Assembly: GCA_004764695.1 (NCBI GenBank)
Contig: SMSO01000014.1
Coordinates: forward strand, 6,314,029 to 6,378,028
From: Schizochytrium sp. TIO01
Taxonomy: Eukaryota > Sar > Bigyra > Thraustochytrida > Thraustochytriidae
Direction of reading: 5' to 3'
DNA: 64,000 nt
The position numbers were made by a program, and so were the translations under genes. The notes under the pieces were generated by a model that saw only the letters and a program-made list of their open reading frames with translations, did not search any database and was not told the DNA's origin. Below, piece after piece: positions 1-10,934 of the stretch. Position 1 is the first letter of the stretch; each line of letters begins with the position of its first letter.

Positions 1-720
1 AAAACATTCTGAGTTCTTTAAAGTAATTGTGCTTTCCAAACAACCAACCCTCCTGAAGCGCCTTTCATGTACGACTCGAAATGGTATTCCAAAGAGCTCG
101 CGCAGCGGTACCCTCGCGCACCATAGAAACTCAGGATCACTTTCTCTGGTATTCTTGACCTCACTACACATACATATGCCGTCAGAGAGAAATAACCGAA
201 CAAAACCAATCAATGAGGTCAGCAATATCTCCGCAAACAACGGATCGCACGTCGAACAGCATGGTAGCAAACGTGCATAAGCACTGCAACAAGATAAACC
301 CGTCAATTGCTTCTGGCAAGTGTTTCTCGTGGCCCATCCGCGACTCCAAACACACGCACACACGATTGATGCACTTGCTTTCGTACAGCGGTCAAGCGAA
401 CTTTGTAAGCCGCAGGCACATTTGCATTGCCATGCAGACAAGGCAGAGGTGGCGATGCCTCCACAACGCAATCCACAAACTCGAAACTCACAGAATCAGT
501 CCGAGGCTGAAACCCTCCAAAGTCTTCCGTTTCCACGACTACAAACCGTGTATGTGTGGCGTCCAATGAGTAGAATTCTATGCATGGCGCCTTTGCCTGA
601 GCGAGACGATGCGACTCGCATTTCCATCGCGGGAGTCTTCTGTGGTAGGCGGCACATCAGCACCGCTGCTGCTGCCACAGATGCGCAACGAAAGCGAGCT
701 TAGCTTCGATCGGCTCGAGC

Positions 721-753
721 ATGTCTGTGTCTGTGTCTGTGTCTGTGTCTGTG
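721..753. repeat. TGTCTG microsatellite
   Basis: About five consecutive copies of a 6-base unit. They create an artificial open frame of alternating Val and Ser. Confidence 0.9.
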
Positions 754-875
754 CCAACTCTCGATGGCGAGGTCTTCGTCAGCGCAGTGCTGACTGGCCC
801 AACTAAGTTGCCAAACATGGCGTTCTGCCCCCTCGCAGAGCTAGCGAGCTACCCCAAGGCACTCCACGCGCAGGT

Positions 876-904
876 AATCAATCAATCAATCAATCAATCA
901 ATCA
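876..904. repeat. AATC tetranucleotide repeat
   Basis: About seven perfect AATC units. The same or related tetranucleotides (AATC, GATC, AATG) recur at 15.7 and 28.6 kb. Confidence 0.9.
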
Positions 905-1092
905 GCTCCTGCCTCTGCAAAGCAGAACTTGCACGTGTCTCGAGCTTTGGCCTCAGAGCTTCGCGCGTGAGTGGGAGCAAAGACCTGCAGAGTTGTATCC
1001 CAACTCCAAGCTCTGGTCCAACCTGGAGATCGGCCTCTTGTCGTTTCAGGAATGCAAGTTTCAGGCATCCAAGAGTGCAGGAGTGCAAGAGC

Positions 1093-1139
1093 GCAAGCAA
1101 GCAAGCAAGCAAGCACGCAAGCAAGCAAGCAAGCAAGCG
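1093..1139. repeat. GCAA tetranucleotide repeat
   Basis: About eleven GCAA/AAGC units with one imperfect copy in the middle. The tract is open in several frames on both strands and yields spurious repetitive ORFs. Confidence 0.9.
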
Positions 1140-1603
1140 ATCTTCGCCACGCACTCCCGTCAGCAGGGATGTAATACCTCCAGAGAAGCAAGGAATTAAT
1201 TACAGATCAGATGCGAGCTCAGCCCAAACCCATGGACTGGCCTCCAGGAATGCAGCCCCGGCCTTGTGGCCTCCCTGCAACGGCTGTTGCGAGTCGCCTC
1301 GACTTATCCTCATCGACTCCGTCCAATGTTGGCGTTGACGCCATCTCTGAGCTTCGCAGGTAGGCATTTGGTTCTTTGTTTGTGTGCTTACTTATTCATG
1401 TGATGATGTATTTATTTATGCGTGGGCGTACGTAGCCATTGGAGCATCCGGGCCGCTCATCAACTCTTCCACTCTGACCGTATCCAAAACCAAATAAATA
1501 CCTCCATTCCCAACTCGAGGTTCCTGGTATGGTCTCTCCACACGGCAGACAGACCTCTGTGGCTTGAGCGATATCCTCGATTCCGCATCCACGGTCCTCC
1601 ATA

Positions 1604-1748
1604 GATCAATACCAACATCAATATCGATATCAATGTCAATATCTATATCCATATCTATATCTATATCCATATCTGGAGTCTAAAGTTGGAGTCGAAGTTG
1701 AAGCTGAAGTTGAAGTTGAAGTTGAAGTTGAGGTTGAAGTTGAAGTTG
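1604..1748. repeat. Two adjacent hexanucleotide tracts
   Basis: The first half is a degenerate ATATCT/ATATCA hexamer. It is followed directly by GAAGTT units, which read as Lys-Leu repeats on plus and Asn-Phe repeats on minus. Both are best explained as microsatellites, not coding sequence. Confidence 0.85.
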
Positions 1749-2738
1749 TGGATACAGCTTGAGGGCCTCGAGATGCACTTCCTCGAACTGTCAGCATTCA
1801 CTTCAAGAAGCCCATTCGCCCAGCCCTGCATCCGATTCTTCGTAGTCTGTTGCTCCATTGCATTGTTTATTCGTCGTTGGTTTCATCGTTTCTAATCGCT
1901 GTCGCATTACATTCATCCTATTCCTCGCTTCCTTCTTCTTCTTTCGCGCTTCTTCGATTTCTTCGCGCCTCTCCGACCAAAGCACTGACTCCTCCAATAC
2001 ACCCCCTAGTAGCCGCTGACCACTATCACCTCACGGAGCCGCGCCGCGTGAGGGGGTTTTCAAGGGAGTTTGTCACAACCAACCTTAATACGGGGGTCGC
2101 GCGTAACTGTGGGCGATGGGAACTGGCGGCGAAGCAAATTCCCGTCTCTTCGTTGACGTTCTCAAACCAAGGCAGGAATCATCGATCGCGTTACCGTGGT
2201 GTCTGACTTGGATTGGACATGAGCCTGAAGAGCTGGAGCAGGAGGGCATCCCCGTCGATGCAGAATGTGCACCGGAGAACTTTGCCACGGAGATACAGAA
2301 GAAGTTGGAGCTTACGCTCGTGCCTCATGCTCGCTGGCTAGCGAGTTATAGGGATGGAGTAGTCGGTTTTCTTTAAAATTATAATTTTGTTTGCTAAAAA
2401 CTTTTTATTCAGCTTATTATTATTATTATTATTATTATTATTCTTTTACATTTCTTTACATTTCTTTACATTTCTTTTCTTTTCTTTTCCTTTCCTTGCT
2501 TTGCTTTGTTTTGTTAGTCGAATGCACCGTCAGAAAACGAGGAGCAGACTTGGCACTACACCTACGTACGACATACACCTCTTTTGTAACAGACCCGCCA
2601 GCCACAAGCAGACTGCAAACACTTGCTCGCTCGCTCGCCCGTCCGCTTCTGTAGACAGCGGCCTTGCGTCGGGGCTGCCAGAAGGACTTGCTTGCACAGC
2701 GTGAGCGTGAGCTGGGACCTGGCGTGTGCTGCGGCAAG

Positions 2739-3797
2739 ATGTCCCCGTTTCAGAATGACCCAGGAAACAACTATGGCAACTACGGCGACAACGACAGCTC
2801 GTCCTCGACCCCATCTTCTTCGTCATCCTCGTCGAGCGACACCAGCGAGTTATCTGCAGATGCAGTTAAAATCGCAGTGCTTGCTGCTCTTGCGGTAGGC
2901 GTTTTGATCGCCGCGGGCATTTTCGTGTACTATTATAAATTTCACAAGCAGACGCCTGCAAAACGCGATGGCACTCCAATCGTCGTAGACGGAGAAGTAT
3001 GGCATGGCCCTGACGGCAACAATCACGAAAACAATAATCAAAGTATCCCCCAGGCGAACTGGGTGGACCCTGATGCCTATAATGGGAGGGTTGACGCCAC
3101 TGCAGTGCCTGTTGCTCGCGAGCACCCAGCTAGCGTTGATAGACCCCTTGATGCGTGCGTGGTTCCGGTTTCAAGGGAGTCTAGCGTAAGGTCGCAACGT
3201 AGTGCTTCTACAGCAGCGGCGTCTTCATCGACTTCTTTCAGGGCGAGTCAGGAATCTGCTGTTGAAATGAGCAGTACTAACTCGACGTCCTCAAATTCTG
3301 TAGAAAACTCATCGGTCAGCGTAGTTGTGGAAGACACATCTGATGACAAACCAGAAGATGCTGTCGGCCCTACAGATATGTGCATGTCTGCGACAGATTT
3401 CCAAGAGGTACTCAAACAATACCATGAAAGACAATCTCTGCCACTGAGTGACGAAGACCTGGGGAAAATGATTCACACCTTTGCCGGGAACAAAGACTCC
3501 CGTGTGCGACTTGACGAGGAGTTAGCAGCTCGTTATGGACGAAGTCTCACAGAGTTTTGTGAATCTGAGCACGAATTATCTTCACCAAAAGCCGAACTTC
3601 GAGCTGTACTTGCATCTTGTGGAGCCGAAGAGGCATTGAGTCTTCTTGAGGCACGAGGTATCGACTCTGTTGCAGCGCTTCAGGATGCTGCGCCAACGAC
3701 TTTGCGCGAGGCTATCTCAGACCCAAGCCTTTTTGAAAGTGTTGGTAACGCTCAAAAACAAATTGCCTCTCCAAGCAATGCAATTCGGGGTCAATAA
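2739..3797 (+). CDS. Single-pass membrane protein of unknown function
   Basis: 352 residues from the ATG at 2739. The open frame extends further 5' but without an earlier ATG. A short Asn/Gly- and Ser-rich N-terminus (residues 1-45) precedes one strong hydrophobic helix at about 48-68, rich in Ala, Val, Leu and Ile, then a Tyr/Lys stop-transfer segment. This predicts a type I/III membrane protein with a small outer and a large inner part, though no cleavable signal is evident. The inner part is Ser/Thr-rich and disordered to about residue 215. It ends in two charged helical segments (about 220-275 and 285-345), the second reminiscent of a SAM-like or helix-hairpin fold. I recognise no family. 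The stop codon overlaps an AATAAA, a possible polyadenylation signal. It lies upstream of the choline-transporter-like gene on the same strand with no sign of linkage. Confidence 0.75.
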   Translation: MSPFQNDPGNNYGNYGDNDSSSSTPSSSSSSSSDTSELSADAVKIAVLAALAVGVLIAAGIFVYYYKFHKQTPAKRDGTPIVVDGEVWHGPDGNNHENNNQSIPQANWVDPDAYNGRVDATAVPVAREHPASVDRPLDACVVPVSRESSVRSQRSASTAAASSSTSFRASQESAVEMSSTNSTSSNSVENSSVSVVVEDTSDDKPEDAVGPTDMCMSATDFQEVLKQYHERQSLPLSDEDLGKMIHTFAGNKDSRVRLDEELAARYGRSLTEFCESEHELSSPKAELRAVLASCGAEEALSLLEARGIDSVAALQDAAPTTLREAISDPSLFESVGNAQKQIASPSNAIRGQ

Positions 3798-5478
3798 ATC
3801 TCGACCTATCACATGTCTCCTCCCTGCTCGCACTGCGACTTGTGTCTGGTAAAGTTTCTCCGCAAAACAAAACTAAAATGTCTTGATATGAGCTAAACGC
3901 TCTGAACAATAGCGAGGGCTGCCCATCGGATATACCAAGTCTGCACAAGACTACAAGGTTCTCATTCAACTTAAAAAGGCGGCGTTAACATACTGCAGTT
4001 CGCGTAAGATGTTTCTGTCAAGCCCGCCAATAAATAGATCAGGCATCTATCTATCTATCTCTGCGTCAGTAATATGGCTGCTGCGCACGGCATATTTCTT
4101 GAATAAACTGTCCAGTGAAAGATACATGCAAGCTTCGTCTGCTTATCGATGTTTGAGACCTTGAAATCAACGCCATTGGTAACAACGATGCATTCCTTGT
4201 CATAAAAACATGCAGCTGTTGGCTTGTAATCCGCAAGTAAACATTCTCTGGCCTGCTCTTCTTAATTTACTTCTACTAGTATTTTCCTACCTTTTTAAAA
4301 AAAAACTCTGATATCTCGAAAGAAGAATGATCGTCGTTTTCACAAAAACTTCTAGACGCTCCTTTGTTCTGTGCGAAATGCCTTCCTACAAAAGCACCTT
4401 GGTTTCCTTTTATCTACAGTGGCGCAGAGTTTCCATAAATTAAAAAACAAAAACAAAAGAACTACACAACTGAAAGAAGCCAACTAAGAATTCCAGCTGG
4501 CCGGGTATCCTCTTGCAATATTGAGTGTATGCCTTCAAGCTTCCACGCTGCACATTTAGGGTCAAATTGACTCGCTTTTGTCCAGACAGAGCAACCTGCA
4601 GGTTCCACAAGCAAAGAAGATGTCTGCTCTAGAAATTAAGGTCACGATACTACATACGCTTTAACTTCAAGGATGTCCTTTAGTCTATCTCATTTCCTTT
4701 GCGTTCGTCGTGCGGATGTAATTCTGTAAAAAAAAAAACAAAGATCACAAGCGAGAAAGGAGCAAGAAGAGGGAAAAAGGAGTTTTTTGTTTTCATGACT
4801 ATTATTTTAAAGATCATTTCTTTCCATAAATGAGAAAAGAGCCTGAGGAAAAAGAGGCGGAAGAGAGAGAGAGAGCCTGACAGCGCCAGCTGTGCAAACT
4901 TTTAATAGTTGAACGACCCTCGAACAAATCACGTACAGTCATTGATTCCTTCGTGATCAAAGTGGCAGCCGACTTTAGCAGAGCTAACTTCACTTTGAGC
5001 AGGCGTCAGGGTATTGTATCAGATCAATCTCACCTTAACTCGGCGGGGGGCTGAGAGAGGAAATGCGGTTCTAGACGACCAGAGGGATACATACAGACTC
5101 ACACAGACATCTTCCGCAGCAACGTTACTTCTTCACGCGCTCAACTGGTCAGCGATCGCCACAGCAATAGCAAAAAGCTCTGCAGCAACATCAAGATCTG
5201 GCACGATATCGAGACCAAGAATTCGCACATTTCCGTAGAAATACATAATATCTCAAGGCTGAGACAGCCTGGCTTCAGACTTTTACGCAAATTGCAAATT
5301 GCAAAAGTTGATTGACGTTATTATCTTGTCCAAAGCCACCACCCCGAAAAGGCATCATTTGATTCAAGAAAAGAACCTTTAAATCTTCAGGTGCGGTGAC
5401 TTTTGTGGCTGTGTTTGCTTGCAGGCAAAGGTCAGAGAGGGTTCTAGCCATAACTAGCTTCTTGCACAAGAGAGAGCC
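3798..5478. other. Intergenic region
   Basis: A/T-rich sequence with homopolymer A runs (near 4297 and 4729), a short ATCT run near 4047 and a GA run near 4865. No gene, RNA or mobile element could be supported. The 3' part presumably holds the 5' UTR and promoter of the gene at 5479. Confidence 0.6.
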
Positions 5479-7905
5479 ATGGACGAAGTTCTAGCGAAGT
5501 CTCTGCGTGGAGATTTTGCGGCAGGGTCTGGCTTTGACAGTAGTAGCTCAGAGGAAGGAGATGCAGAGCCGGATGACCTGGATGAGGTATTTCATGCAAC
5601 ACAGAAGTCACGTTCTGCACCATTTCGAGGGCGCCAACAGAGTTCCAGGTACAATAGTACTCAACAGTACCAGCAGCAACAGCAGCGACATTATCAAGAA
5701 CACTTACGAGATGGAGAATCAAGGCTTGATGAGAGTAATGATGAGGACGAGGATGAGGATGAAGAAGGCCGTGTGGTTGACCTTGATGCTTTTGATGAGG
5801 ACAGTGACAACTCTGATGGTGGGCAGCAACAACAGCAAAAACAATATTCAGAAATATACAACAGATATGATCCATTTGCAGCCCAGTCCACGCATTTGTC
5901 TTCTTTACAGACCGAAGAGAGTATCGAGTCTCTATCACCAGGTCAAAGTCAGTGGCGCGCGGTACAAGCCAATAACTCAGCAATGTCTAACTTTGAGGCA
6001 GCTGAAAACTTTGCTGCAACTCCAAGTGACAGCAGTCCTTGTATTCTTACACCACAAGCTATGAGACCGTCATCACTTAAACCTGTTGCTGTGAGCTCTG
6101 AGGCCAAAGGGGAAGAACTCAGCCAATGTTCTGCGAAGGGAAAACGCAGAGTGTCATTTGCAGATGATCATATACTGGAAGACAATCGTTCTTTGACAAG
6201 TTCTTTGTCTTCGGTACAATCGCTTGAGGATGATGAAGACGAGCATGGAAGTGATATTGATTCTCTAACCGAACAATCCCATGGGGTCTTTGAAATCGGT
6301 AGAGAGCCTTTGCAAGGGAGCGATCCTAATGGTCAGCGAAGGTATAGACGCATCTCAATGGACTCTCTGCGAACAAGCGAACTTACGTACAATGCCCGCG
6401 TTACATTGTATCGCGACCGAGCTTATGCCGGAGGATTCATTGTTATGATTATCGGGGTTATTTTATTCGGGTTCGCAACGTACCGAGTGGAAAATAAGCA
6501 TCACTACATCGCAACACTGGTGGTTGGTCTCTGTCTGACAGGTATTGCCAGCTCGCTCATGGTTGGCTTTCATTACAAGCTTTTCCGAGATAGCTGGCAA
6601 TCAGGTTCACCTTTCTCGCTGAAATATCTCCGATTTGTTGCCCCTGTCCAAGGTGTGCTACTCATCGCTGTTTTATTAGTCATTTGGGCCAAAGGCTGGT
6701 CATGGGTGGTTGGCCTCGTGGTTTGCTGGAACGCAATTTATGATTTCTGGTCTCTTACGCGTACCGAGGATGGTACACAATTTGCCGCTGTTTTGCTTGA
6801 AATGGCTTCTAATCTAGTTGTTGATAATGAGGAAATGCGGCCCGCTGTTCGTCGTACTTGGTTTATTTTCCTTGCATTTAATGTGTGGCTCATCGTCTGG
6901 ATTAGCATCTTTGTGGATACTGCAAGCAGTCCTGCTTACCATTCCAAAGTGGCACTTTGCTTTTTAATGTTTGGATTGTATTGGTCTACCCAGGTTGCTC
7001 GTTCACTACTGTCTTATTACGTAACAGGTGTTGTATCCTATCGTTTGGTTCTGGCATCCCGAGATGGCCGTCAGCCCGGCCTTGTACAGGCTATGCTTTT
7101 AAAGCGCAGCCTTTCAGCAGGGTTTGGTTCTGTCTGTGCCGGTGCTCTGTACATCCACGTGGCAATTGTTCTGAGCGCTTTGCAAAACTCTTTGCGTTTC
7201 CTGTGTCGCTGTGGGCGGTTTGAAAATTCTCGCTCACGAACAGTCTCTCATGCAAGCGCAGAAGAAGATCTTTCAACACAGCAACCTCATGAAATGATTG
7301 CTGAAGAATCGACACGCGCGGCAATTCATGGTGGGCCTATGTTCCATGCGAATCGCTATGCTTGGGCTCGCGTTTCTCTCCGAGGCGCACGATTTCGACC
7401 AGCATCTCAGGAAGCGTGGTCTAAGCTTGTTTCGACAGGTGTAATTGGTGCTGTACAACAGGAAACTGCCGACCAGCTCCTTAATGGATGGATTATAATA
7501 TTTGGGTGTCTCACAGCGCTCATCGCCAACCTCCTGCTCCCAAACATTACTCAGCAGACTTCGGAGATTCAATTCGAGTTTTTTATGGCAAGTTTTGGTG
7601 CAGGATCAGGTAGCGCTGCACTCTTGTTGGAGCCGCTTCGGGCAAGCATTGCTGCTATTTTTATTTCGTTTGCAGAAAACCCAAAGTGCTTTGCTAAGGA
7701 GTGGCCTATTGTTCATCATCGTTTAATGCGTACATCAGAGATGACTTTGTTTTCCACCTCTGCATTCGCAGCTCATCTGGAATTAGATGAAAATCTCTCC
7801 TCCTCCTCGTCGTCATCCTCGTCAGCTTCGCCTTCGTCACAATCTAGTTTTCCTGGAACAATTGCTCGCATAGAGTCGAGTATTGATCCAATGGAAAGTG
7901 TTTAA
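5479..7905 (+). CDS. Choline transporter-like protein (SLC44/CTL family)
   Basis: 808 residues in one exon from the ATG at 5479. The N-terminal ~300 residues are predicted disordered and cytosolic, with Gln-rich and Asp/Glu-rich runs. The membrane part follows, with about ten hydrophobic segments between roughly 320 and 750. The family call rests on the C-terminal CTL signature. Around 505-570 a segment resembling the SLC44 TxNVxHVTxAGxxAxW region is followed by the SxGSxCxGxL-type helix (here SAGFGSVCAGAL). A large loop leads to NRYAWARVSLRGARF, matching the family's FNKYAYxxIAxYGxxF, and then to a last helix ending in FAENP, matching the typical FxEDP. SLC44 proteins move choline, and in some members ethanolamine, across plasma or organelle membranes. 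A C-terminal Ser tract (about 773-790) is low complexity. The acidic N-terminal extension is long for the family. Substrate cannot be read from sequence. Confidence 0.8.
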   Translation: MDEVLAKSLRGDFAAGSGFDSSSSEEGDAEPDDLDEVFHATQKSRSAPFRGRQQSSRYNSTQQYQQQQQRHYQEHLRDGESRLDESNDEDEDEDEEGRVVDLDAFDEDSDNSDGGQQQQQKQYSEIYNRYDPFAAQSTHLSSLQTEESIESLSPGQSQWRAVQANNSAMSNFEAAENFAATPSDSSPCILTPQAMRPSSLKPVAVSSEAKGEELSQCSAKGKRRVSFADDHILEDNRSLTSSLSSVQSLEDDEDEHGSDIDSLTEQSHGVFEIGREPLQGSDPNGQRRYRRISMDSLRTSELTYNARVTLYRDRAYAGGFIVMIIGVILFGFATYRVENKHHYIATLVVGLCLTGIASSLMVGFHYKLFRDSWQSGSPFSLKYLRFVAPVQGVLLIAVLLVIWAKGWSWVVGLVVCWNAIYDFWSLTRTEDGTQFAAVLLEMASNLVVDNEEMRPAVRRTWFIFLAFNVWLIVWISIFVDTASSPAYHSKVALCFLMFGLYWSTQVARSLLSYYVTGVVSYRLVLASRDGRQPGLVQAMLLKRSLSAGFGSVCAGALYIHVAIVLSALQNSLRFLCRCGRFENSRSRTVSHASAEEDLSTQQPHEMIAEESTRAAIHGGPMFHANRYAWARVSLRGARFRPASQEAWSKLVSTGVIGAVQQETADQLLNGWIIIFGCLTALIANLLLPNITQQTSEIQFEFFMASFGAGSGSAALLLEPLRASIAAIFISFAENPKCFAKEWPIVHHRLMRTSEMTLFSTSAFAAHLELDENLSSSSSSSSSASPSSQSSFPGTIARIESSIDPMESV

Positions 7906-8329
7906 ATAGAAGATTATGTTAATCTCCATGACTGAACATGCCCTTGTTGCCTTTCTTTGGTAACTTTCTGGCGTTGTAACCTACCAACCTTTTAAACGAA
8001 TAAATGACCAAGTCTGTCGAGGTCAGGATCTTTGCTACTTGTTACTTATTGGATTTCTCTTTGTCCAAACAACCTCTTCCTCGATGACTCCATCAATTCT
8101 CTTGAAAACGAGATGTGGAAATGGTATCAGCTTCAGAAGACCTTCGTGATCAAATTGAGCAGATGATGAGGCAACTGATTATGTGATTTCTCAGAAATAT
8201 TCAGAATCCGCTCGGCCTGTCAGGAATAGGGAGTTTGAAATTAGCTTTCTGAATTCTTACTTTTCACCCATGGAATTAGGATATATTTTCGAGACAGAGT
8301 AACAATTGCTATTTTCAATAAAAGGTAAA
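7906..8329. other. Intergenic region with probable 3' end of the upstream gene
   Basis: An AATAAA at 7999-8004, about 95 bases after the stop of the transporter gene, is a plausible polyadenylation signal. The rest becomes AT-rich towards the next gene. No other feature seen. Confidence 0.5.
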
Positions 8330-9709
8330 ATGTATTATTTTAATTCTATTTTGATTTTATTGAAAACCAGAATGTTAATAATTCAAAACCCAAAACTAAA
8401 ACAATTGATTGTCTATGGGATTTTACGACATACTGCATTAGTGGCTGAGGAGTCGGTTGCCTTAACCTTCGGTTCCCTTCTCACTATAGTTGCAGGAGTC
8501 TTAACGAAGAGAAATGATCCTACTCTCCCCCAGGATATCTTTATTGGTATCGGTAATTTTAGACGTATTGTAGGCAATCCAGACTTTAGTATACTTCGTC
8601 ATAATCACGATACAGGTGCTGACTATGAGCCAGTGATTGTTGGTGAATTCAACAGCCCTGTCTTTTCATTCAACAATCTCGCTAAGCATTATTGCGACGA
8701 AGGATGTCAAGATCAAGATTGTGAGTCGCAGCGGCATACGAGAGACTCAATTATTCGTCAAACGTACAATTACATGCTACGAAACGGTCTGCTTGTTGGC
8801 ATCTACACGAACTATGAGCAGACGTCTGGGTTTTACAGAGACTGTTCAGGAAATTTGCTGGCCACTGAGCCTATTTCGGAAGTCACCGAGGGGGATATAG
8901 AGCAGGGCCAGCTCAGCGTACTACAGTTAGTTGCACTCAGTATTTTGATTGCCTATGATGGTGCGGTACCCGAATTCCATTGTGGCGATATAGATGGTTT
9001 CCTTATACCGTGTCCAGATGGTCATGAAGGTGGTCCTTGTCAAGGTCACAAAAAGTTGCCAGAAGCTTGCAAAGCAGAAAGTGACCGCGAAAAAGACGAG
9101 CATGAAACTACGAATTCCCCACCGGACAATAGCTTCTTCGCTTTAGATCTGACTGTAGATGGAAAGCCATTGTACTTCATTGATCTGCAAGGTCAGGAGC
9201 ATCTAGCACCTGGGTCCGCGGGTGAAGTGGTGCGTGCCCAGATACCCCTAAGGTCAGGCAATGTGGACACTGTGTTGAAGATTTTGGAAACGTTTCAGCA
9301 GCAAAAGAAGGTACCTGATCTTCAACATGAAGCTTCAATCTATAGGGAACTTACCTCGCAACAGGGCGAATGCATCCCGGAGTTTGTCGATGTTGGTTTC
9401 TTTAGGGAGGGTTTTCTCTACGCTCTTGGTACTGTTTATTCAGGTGAGAATGTTTCGAGTGAGGCAACTCTCAGTGGCGGATTCGTGGAGAAGGCCGTTG
9501 AGTCTCTAGCCAAAATCCATAACCATGGTGTTTTACACGGCGATTTGAGCAAGAACAATATTCTTCGTCACAAAGACACAGGAGAACCTATGTTCATCGA
9601 CTTTGGTTTTGCCAAGCGCGTTGATACTATGAGTTCAGATGAGTTTGAGAAGTCTACGGAAGCGGAGGGCAAAGAACTTCGAAACATACTGACTAAATCC
9701 AGTAACTGA
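8330..9709 (+). CDS. Nuclease-like segment fused to a minimal protein kinase (Crinkler/CR-effector-like)
   Basis: 459 residues from the first in-frame ATG at 8330; a later Met (about residue 16) is equally possible. The C-terminal third is a degenerate, minimal kinase domain: a Gly-rich loop like GSAGEVVRA, a VAIK-like Lys in TVLKILE, a helix-C Glu in the YREL region, the catalytic loop HGDLSKNNIL (HGD in place of HRD) and DFG in FIDFGFAKR. The chain then stops about 35 residues later, so the normal C-lobe is missing. This form is known from small fungal and oomycete kinases. Upstream, an acidic-hydrophobic strand (VIVGEFNSP) and a helix with R...RQTYNYM recall PD-(D/E)xK nuclease folds. Nuclease plus kinase fusion is a described layout for Crinkler-type effectors and related proteins of inter-genomic conflict. 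No LxLFLAK-type secretion header or NTPase domain is present. The locus is visibly more AT-rich than its neighbours, hinting at transfer or weak selection. Confidence 0.6.
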   Translation: MYYFNSILILLKTRMLIIQNPKLKQLIVYGILRHTALVAEESVALTFGSLLTIVAGVLTKRNDPTLPQDIFIGIGNFRRIVGNPDFSILRHNHDTGADYEPVIVGEFNSPVFSFNNLAKHYCDEGCQDQDCESQRHTRDSIIRQTYNYMLRNGLLVGIYTNYEQTSGFYRDCSGNLLATEPISEVTEGDIEQGQLSVLQLVALSILIAYDGAVPEFHCGDIDGFLIPCPDGHEGGPCQGHKKLPEACKAESDREKDEHETTNSPPDNSFFALDLTVDGKPLYFIDLQGQEHLAPGSAGEVVRAQIPLRSGNVDTVLKILETFQQQKKVPDLQHEASIYRELTSQQGECIPEFVDVGFFREGFLYALGTVYSGENVSSEATLSGGFVEKAVESLAKIHNHGVLHGDLSKNNILRHKDTGEPMFIDFGFAKRVDTMSSDEFEKSTEAEGKELRNILTKSSN

Positions 9710-9888
9710 TAGTCCCTACCTTCTCCAAGATGGATAGATAAATAAATGAATAAAATCTTCAAGAGTTCGTTTGATTGAAAGTATGAGCTTATTAACTTAG
9801 GCTTAAGTTAAGGAGTTGTAGAAGTTGTTTGATTGGGGCAACATCGAATCGTGAGATAATACAGCATGTGATCCACAACCGGTGTAAG

Positions 9889-10281
9889 TTACTGTTGTTT
9901 CTGTATGATATTGCTTAAGACCTTGAAGAAGTCAGATTCTTTGATTTTTAAAAAACCACTTTTCGCCCATGCGAATGCAAGACAAGCCTTTAGAATGTGG
10001 ACAATGTCTGTGAGCGAGCCATCTCTGAGACAGTCTATAATTCTAGACATGTTTACTCCTAGATAAGTATCATAGAATCGAACCAAACTACGAACTCTTG
10101 ACATCCCATTTACAATCACCAGGAGTGTTGTAGTAATTTGAATAAAAACTTCAAAATGGGGGTGTTTAATCAATGCGCCTTGATACATATTACGGTGGTT
10201 TGGAAGAGAAACAATTTCAGAACGGTGTTTTTTATGCTCGCATGCTTTGATTAATTCCTCGGCATGATTTGTCTCCACCAT
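9889..10281 (-). CDS. Small hypothetical protein
   Basis: 130 residues from an ATG at 10281, convergent with the nuclease-kinase gene and similarly AT-rich. Composition is protein-like: a charged N-terminus rich in His, Lys and Glu, then a central hydrophobic stretch (about 45-60) and mixed amphipathic helices, with no low-complexity repeat. I recognise no family. It could be the last exon of a larger gene, a relic, or a chance frame. The 393-base open length in AT-rich DNA is what favours a real gene. Confidence 0.4.
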   Translation of the reverse strand: MVETNHAEELIKACEHKKHRSEIVSLPNHRNMYQGALIKHPHFEVFIQITTTLLVIVNGMSRVRSLVRFYDTYLGVNMSRIIDCLRDGSLTDIVHILKACLAFAWAKSGFLKIKESDFFKVLSNIIQKQQ

Positions 10282-10934
10282 TAATAGATAAGTTTGCCTG
10301 ACACCTCCTACCCCAAGGGAAGAGAAAGTTCGTATTAAAGCACAAATAAATCCGGAAGGGAATGCTTTTTATGGTCTCTAAGCTACAGTACAAATCTAAC
10401 CTCGTTACGACAAGATGCGAAGCAAAGAACTGTTTTTAGAACATACAACATCACAACAAACAACATAAAACAGAGAAATAGTAGCTTGTCACTTAATATG
10501 ACTTGAGTAGGATTCTCTTTTATCAAACGTAGACTAATAATGTATGATATGACAAGCAAGACATGAGGTGAATTGTATAAAGAAATTAAACGTTTCTTCG
10601 AGGGTTAGCTTGGCGATGGGCTACACTGCTACTTGAGTATATTGTGCACGGCAAGCACGCGATTGTTATGATGCCAAGTAAATCAATTCGCATGCATGCG
10701 GGCATGGCATGACATGTGAGATGTTTGAAGGAAATGTACGACGCGACTGACCTGGGGAACGTAAGGGATACAAAACGAACATAAAAGTGGAGCGTGCACA
10801 CAAGCTGTATGCACCCTCAAAACCTTAAAAGTAGAGGGCGCAACCCGGGCGAGAACGCAGAATTTACCCGTTGCACGCCGGTCCAGCAAGGCAGCCAACA
10901 TCCTTGTTTTGTGTCCGCAGATATCCATCCGCAC
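10282..10934. other. Intergenic region
   Basis: No gene or structured element found. The right half is the 3' flank of the small minus-strand two-exon gene that ends at 10935. Confidence 0.5.

Larger units (their letters stand above)
1..2738. other. Gene-free, microsatellite-rich stretch
   Basis: I see no convincing gene here. Open frames are short and most arise from simple repeats: a TGTCTG tract near 721-753, AATC units at 876-904, GCAA units at 1093-1139, an ATATCT-like hexamer at 1604-1676, a GAAGTT hexamer at 1684-1748 and an ATT run at 2414-2442 followed by a pyrimidine-rich stretch. One open run (2116-2376, plus) has a rather protein-like C-terminal half, but it has no recognisable domain and no splice partner. 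The 3' part presumably holds the promoter and 5' UTR of the gene starting at 2739. Confidence 0.7.

Noticed and set aside
2116-2376. 86-codon frame with protein-like C-terminal half
   Set aside because: No domain or splice partner could be found and it lies in a repeat-rich region, so the evidence is too weak for a feature.
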